Assembly (NCBI RefSeq): GCF_029867415.1
Contig: NC_081185.1
Span: 136,620,782-136,684,781, forward strand
Direction: 5' to 3'
From: Vicia villosa
Lineage: Eukaryota; Streptophyta; Magnoliopsida; Fabales; Fabaceae
DNA: 64,000 nt
Under the pieces are notes generated by a model. The model was not told the origin of the DNA. It searched no databases and saw only the letters and a program-made list of their open reading frames with translations. Both the position numbers and the translations under genes were made by a program. Below, in pieces: positions 59,104 to 64,000 of the stretch; the stretch's first letter is position 1, and the number at the start of each line of letters is the position of its first letter.

Positions 59104-60848
59104 AATAAATCCATTTTTTTAAATAAAAGAATTTATTTATTTCAAAGAGTTAATACACTCAAAGTCATTACACCATATAACTTGACAAAATTACATAAGG
59201 ATATTTACAATGTGCTCTTTATACCTATGCTTCATCCACCCCCTATATACTATAGAGTCAACTATATTTCTAGTAACACTATGTGTATCACTGTATACCC
59301 CTTTATTTCCAAAGATTTTGGAGTTTCTATACATCCAAATACCATAACAAGTTTCAGTTGCTGCAGCTTTGAACACTTGTTTTTTCCATCCTTTACCTTT
59401 AGCTATCCTCTTCAACCACTCAAGGTTCACTTGTTGACTCATATCCATGTCCATCCACATCAAAGTGTCTTTTCATATTTGAGTAGTCTCAGAGCACTTA
59501 AACAACAAGTGATCCATATCTTACTCCTCATCGTTGCACAGCTGACATGTAGAATGCTAAAGCAGCCCCATGTTCTTCATCCTAACTTTGGTTGGTAATC
59601 TATTTTGGCATACTAACCACATGATCACCTTTGCTCTAGGTCTAGCAAAGTTGTGAGTCATCAAGTGATACCAATCAGTCCTGTTGTTATCTTCAACCAG
59701 TAGCTCATAAACTTTCATCATACTAAATCTTTGTTGAGCCTTCATGCAGATCCAGAGATTGCCAAGGCTCCCCATCACCTCCTTCGAAGCCATGATGTGC
59801 TTTGTGATCCAAGTGCAATTGTTATTCTGAATATCACTCATCACATCTCTACCTTTCAGATAGTATGTGTGAAACCACTTCACCCATAAGTTATTCTCTT
59901 TCATGCAGATGTTTCAAAGGCATTTGAGCAAAGCTACTTGATTCTATACTTTCAGATTCAGGATACTCAGCCCTCCTTGCTTAACAGGGCTACACACTCT
60001 CTTCCAAGCAACGAGGATTTTCTTGCTTACACTTGAGGAACTTGCCCAAATGAATGATCTACAGAGACTATCCAGTTTGTGAATGACACTAGAAGGGATA
60101 GGCAGACTAGCCATCAAAAACTGGGCAATAGCAGAAATGGTGCTTTTGACAAGTTGAATTCTGCCTGCAATACTAAGGAGCTTTGCTGACCAATGCCTAA
60201 TCCTGGCCATAATTTTGTCTATCAAAGGCAAGTAGTGATTAACACTTAACTTCTTACTCGCCAGAGGGATACCAAGGTATCTAATAGGGAACTTTCCTTC
60301 AGAGAAACATGTTATCAGTCCAGCCTGAACCTTCCTATCAGCATCCATTCCACCATAGAAAGCCTTACACTTATTAGGGTTGACTACAAGACCCGTAGAA
60401 TCAGAGAAGCTTTTGAAAGCATTAAGGATCATCTCCATGGATTTGTCATCACCTCTACTAAGTAACAAAACATCATCAGCAAAAGTCAGATGAGTAATTT
60501 TTAGTTTCTCACATTTACTATGGAACTTAAAGTCGGGATTCCTAGTCATCTTCTGCATCACCCTGTTCATATATTCCATCATAATCACAAATAGGAGTGG
60601 GGAAATAGGATCCCCTTGTCTGATACCTCTCCTTGCCTCCAAGACCTGAGAATACTCACCGTTCACATTGAATCTATAGCTAACAATGGTTGTACCCAAC
60701 ATAATCCAATTAATGAACTTCTTGGGAATTTCTATCTCCTTCAACACAGTTTCCAAAGAATTCCAATCAACCATATCATATGCTTTCTGTAAATCTAACT
60801 GCAGCATACTTCTAGGGGTTCCTCCTTTCCTACTATAAATAAATCCAT
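59104..60848 (-). mobile_element. 5'-truncated L1-type LINE with 11-bp target duplication
   Basis: The element spans 59115-60837. AATAAATCCAT flanks it on both sides (59104-59114 and 60838-60848). The minus-strand 3' end is A-rich next to one copy of the duplication. This is the signature of target-primed reverse transcription with premature stop, so the 5' truncation is original, not later decay. Confidence 0.88.
59188..60837 (-). pseudogene. LINE reverse transcriptase - zf-RVT polyprotein, several stops
   Basis: The reverse transcriptase part is open from 60837 to 59944: LQLDLQKAYDMVDWNSLE, RRGIRQGDPISPLLFVIMME, the catalytic LTFADDVLLLSRGDDKS, then RYLGIPLASKKL and LSIAGRIQLVKSTISAIAQF. 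After a stop the frame resumes at 59904 with NLWVKWFHTYYLKGRD and zf-RVT blocks VIMWLVCQNRLPTKVRM and CQLCNDEE. A final block near 59463 reads KAAATETCYGIWMYRNSKIF. Three stops break the zf-RVT part. The catalytic residues are present, but the N-terminal third and endonuclease are missing. Confidence 0.9.
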
Positions 60849-62459
60849 ATTTAATGTTAATAGTATTATAGTTCATAAAAATTCTGTTAATTAATTAATT
60901 AATTTTGTGATAAATGACATTTATAATTAGCAGACCAGACCAATCAATCCAAAAATTCGTTTTAATTTAAAATATGGGTCAAAACTAAAAAAAGGAAATT
61001 ATAATAATTAAAAATGAAATATAAAAAAATAATTATATATTAATTAAAAATAAACTTAAGTATAGTTATCTAGATTTTTTATATCACATTTTTTAATTTT
61101 GAAGTCCTTTGATGAAAAGTTTGATCTTCTTGCATAGATTTGATTATGATAATTAGGGTGAGCAAAACTAGAATTAAGGTTATATAAAATATTATATGAT
61201 AATTTAATTAAATGAGTGATTCAATCTCTAGGGGTGATATAATCAATATAGATTAAAAAAAAATGATAGTTATAGTTAAAAATTATAAACAAATTTTTTT
61301 TGAATGTATTAAAAAATAATTAAATATTTGGAACAAATTTTTTAGTATTATTATTTTTATTTAGTTATTGTATTTTTTAAAATCAAAATTGAAATATTAT
61401 ATAAATTTAAAATTGTTTACCATGGTTGATTTAAAGATTAAATTATGCAAAATTTAAAATTTAAACTAAAATTATATCAAATTTTTATTGACTTAAATTA
61501 AATCATTTGATTAGATTAAAATGTAAATTAAATAATTTAAAATGATAAATATAATTAGACAATGAGAGGGGGGAGGAATAAAGAGGAGATACGAAGAAAA
61601 CAATGTGAAATTAAATAATAGCCACACCGTCTCTTTCCATATTTGTTTAATTTGCCTTTTAGTGCCGGTGCTTGTCTTGTAGCGCTACATGTACGATCTC
61701 AAGGCTGATGTTTCTCCACGTTCACTTCTCTCATTAGTAGCTCACAAAAGCTACAAAAAGTTATTCCTTTTTTTACTTCAAAAATTATTATTCTTTTTTT
61801 AATCTCCTCTACTCACACTCACAATGTTCTCTTGTTTTTTGTGGTCTTAAATTTTTCTCTTTTGATTATCCAATACGTTGCTAGTTAAATAGAAATAAAC
61901 AATTCCATTAATTTCTCTTAGAACAAGAAAAATCATGCGTTATAGTAAAGTGAAAAGAAGAAAAAAGTATAGTAAAGTGAAAAGAAAAAGTAAGTTTATA
62001 TTAGGGAAATTACTTCCGTGTTTTATGTATGTGTGAATTGGAGGCTATGAAGCGGAGACGTCTCAAATATGATTTTAACACTGACACAGTAACATCAATA
62101 ATAATTAAAAATATAATAATAAATTAAACGTAATCACAAGTGTTGATATAGGTGTGCGACTTATACAATGACACAAGCTTGTCTTTTTTAAAAAGTGTCG
62201 TGCTACATAAAGTGAAAGTAGGAGTAATATTTTTTAGCTGGACCCTATAATTTGGGATATAAAAAATTTGCAAATAAAGGAAGTGGTATCTCTTGTATTT
62301 CTGGTATATTATAGTTACACTGTCACTAACTTTACACTTTCTTGTTGAGAATATCTCTACCCCTTCATACTCTTAGGTATTTGGCGAAATTCCATTATGT
62401 TCCCTGATTTCAGAGATACACATCAAGAACTATATTTTTTTTTGGCTAAAATTTGGCTT
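60849..62459. other. AT-rich intergenic DNA, nothing recognised
   Basis: No gene, RNA gene or element terminus could be supported. Confidence 0.45.
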
Positions 62460-62910
62460 TTTCCGAAGCTACATCTACGGCAGTATTTTAAATTGGTAAA
62501 CTTTGGAAAAAACTTCAAATTAAATCAGTTCAGGGGTTTTTCTGTAGTTATATCTACGGAACGTCTTAGCGCCAAAATATTTCGTAGATGTAGCTTCGGA
62601 ACTATCTGATATACTTTGAATCAACATGATCACTCCCACATTGTTGTTTTTCTTCTTCAACTTCACCAACCTAAAAACCTTACATCATAAATATTATTTT
62701 TCACTCCAAAACTCCAATTTTTTAGTGCGACAAATCAAAGGGAGCAAGAGAAGATTGAATTTCAGATAAAGATTCAACATTGTCCATTACATTGCTCACA
62801 TTAAGCATCAAATTTTTATAAAAAAAATGTAACGTTGTTTCCGTATACAGTTCAGAAACGTGTTGAAGATGAACATGTTCCGTAGGTACATCTCTAGAAC
62901 ATGTATGTAC
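62460..62910. repeat. inverted repeats of TTCCGAAGCTACATCTACGG type
   Basis: TTCCGAAGCTACATCTACGG at about 62462 and its inverse ending CTTCGGAA at about 62580-62600 face each other. Related pieces are CTGTAGTTATATCTACGGAA (62540) and GTTCCGTAGGTACATCTCTA (62877). The arrangement resembles the palindromic spacers at 8540-9410 but with a different core. Confidence 0.65.
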
Positions 62911-62967
62911 TATTTTTTTCAACAGTTTTGTGATTTTGTGTTATTTTTGTTATTGTTTACAAATAGG

Positions 62968-63099
62968 TATGGTGCACCACGATAATATCTCAAAAGAATT
63001 AATTTCTACAAACGATGTTTCTCCGAATGTTTCTCCGATAATCTCTCAAATGATCCTTAGTGTCACGCCTTTCAGTGACCGATTACTTAAAAGGTGAAA
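62968..63099 (+). other. short open segment after a good acceptor site, unknown
   Basis: Following TTACAAATAG, a 40-codon frame begins MVHHDNISKELISTNDVSPN and ends DRLLKR. It may be a piece of a transposon gene linked to the neighbouring inverted repeats. No family is recognised. Confidence 0.25.
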
Positions 63100-63429
63100 A
63101 CTTACTTGCAGTAGAATTTTTATATCTATTTAAATATCCTCTTTTAATCCTTGGTCCCTTTTGAATTATTCATAGACATTGGCCAAAGAATGAAACATAT
63201 CCCCTTTCTTTGGAAATACTACAAGTACTAGGATAGCATACTACACATGGGGTGACAACTCTAATTCATATGGCATTTTTTTCATCCTTCTTCGTTATCT
63301 TGAAAACTCAATTTTAATCCAAACTTGTAGAATCTTCTCAAATTTTATGTTTGCCTCAGATGTCTCAATGTTAACCAACATCTTCGAACATTAACATTAA
63401 GTATGATGGAAATCAACACTTAATATATA

Positions 63430-64000
63430 TCTCCTACTCCTAATCACTATGTAAAAAGGTATTCTTGATATTGAGTTGGTATAAAGGCCAACGACGGATG
63501 GTAGTTATAAAGAAGAACAAACAAAGTGATTCCAGTTTAGCAATTAGAGAAAAAGAATCGCCATAATACAAACCATAAATCTGAGTATATCCTTTTGTGA
63601 TTAAATGAGCCTTCAATCAATCAATATGCCCTTCGGGCCCAACCCCGAGCCATAAATCTAAGTATACCCTTTTGCGATCAATCGAGCCTTCAATCTATCC
63701 ATATGCCCCTTGAGCCAAACTTTGCCAAAAAAGCTCATCGAAAATCCATTGTGATTTTCTAATTAGATGAGAAATAAGAGTCCATGTAATATTGGATTCT
63801 AAAGCACTCATCTTATCAATCATTTCTTATCTCCATCCTAAATGAGAAAATGCTTCTTGGACATTCTTAGGAATGGTAATAAAAGACAAGGCAGAAACAA
63901 AAAGAGAATGACTGGAAGATAACCTATGATAAGTGACAAAATTATAGAAACAAAAAGAGAATGACTGAAAGATAACCTATGATAAGTGACAAAATTATAA
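63430..64000 (-). pseudogene. Ty1/copia reverse transcriptase remnant
   Basis: On the minus strand the order is PKNVQEAFSHLGWR, then EMIDKMSALESNITWTLISH, then LKAHLITKGYTQIYGLYYGD, then SFSLIAKLESLCLFFF and WPLYQLNIKNTFLHSD. This matches the N-terminal half of copia reverse transcriptase (PKTxxEAL..PxW, then NxTWxLV, then KARLVAKGYxQxxGxDYxxTFSPVAK). Several stops and a tandem duplication (63605-63720) interrupt it. The upstream end runs off the window. Confidence 0.8.
63889..64000. repeat. 56-bp tandem duplication at the window end
   Basis: AGAAACAAAAAGAGAATGAC, continuing through CCTATGATAAGTGACAAAAT, is present twice with two differences. Confidence 0.85.

Noticed and set aside
59182..59598. 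138-residue + strand frame over the LINE zf-RVT region
   Set aside because: Antisense shadow of the minus-strand LINE polyprotein.

Overview
This window is a piece of nuclear plant DNA: AT-rich, intron-containing genes separated by many transposable elements. The element families (a solo LTR that starts TGTCATACCCC, LTRs with TGGTATCAGAGC primer sites, short MITEs) and the protein sequences fit a papilionoid legume of the Medicago/Trifolium/Pisum/Vicia group. That placement is inference; no species-diagnostic gene is present.

Five host genes are well supported. (1) A DUF868 protein, + strand, 3476-4411. (2) A three-exon plastid-type small membrane protein (DUF6737-like), - strand, 5697-8257; its first exon and promoter are duplicated as a dead fragment at about 10606-11004. 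(3) A 12-exon DEAH-box RNA helicase of the RID1/DEAH10 type, + strand, 34206-41573, 697 aa when spliced. (4) COQ4, a ubiquinone biosynthesis protein, + strand, 45140-45910, 224 aa. (5) A 12-exon F-box protein of the SKIP17 type, - strand, 50373-55852, 522 aa. These genes do unrelated jobs and there is no operon-like logic. I joined exons by hand, and every junction is GT-AG and keeps the reading frame.

Layout: 1-3400 holds a non-coding retroposed copy and a hAT MITE. 3476-8257 holds two genes. 8480-11165 holds a decayed OTU-protease-bearing element, the gene fragment and a SINE-like insertion. 11398-15492 holds a TIR element and a dead LINE. 15766-19497 is a 1.245-kb unit repeated three times. 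19666-22946 is a solo LTR with its target duplication. 22952-24206 is a CACTA end. 24445-32556 is a 512-bp TRIM split by a 7.6-kb LTR element that has no coding capacity. 32970-33527 is a Helitron remnant. 34206-45910 holds two genes with a copia remnant between them. 46830-49015 holds LINE and copia remains. 50373-55852 is SKIP17. 56075-58502 is a Helitron carrying a 39-bp minisatellite. 59115-60837 is a 5'-truncated LINE. 62450-64000 holds palindromic repeats and a copia reverse-transcriptase remnant.

The most informative structures are the nested TRIM/LARD pair with both target duplications readable, the OTU/unknown-ORF element with its palindromic spacers, the Helitron with a codon-length minisatellite, and two intronic hAT MITEs with perfect 8-bp duplications. 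Percentages and copy counts below are by eye. No database search was run.
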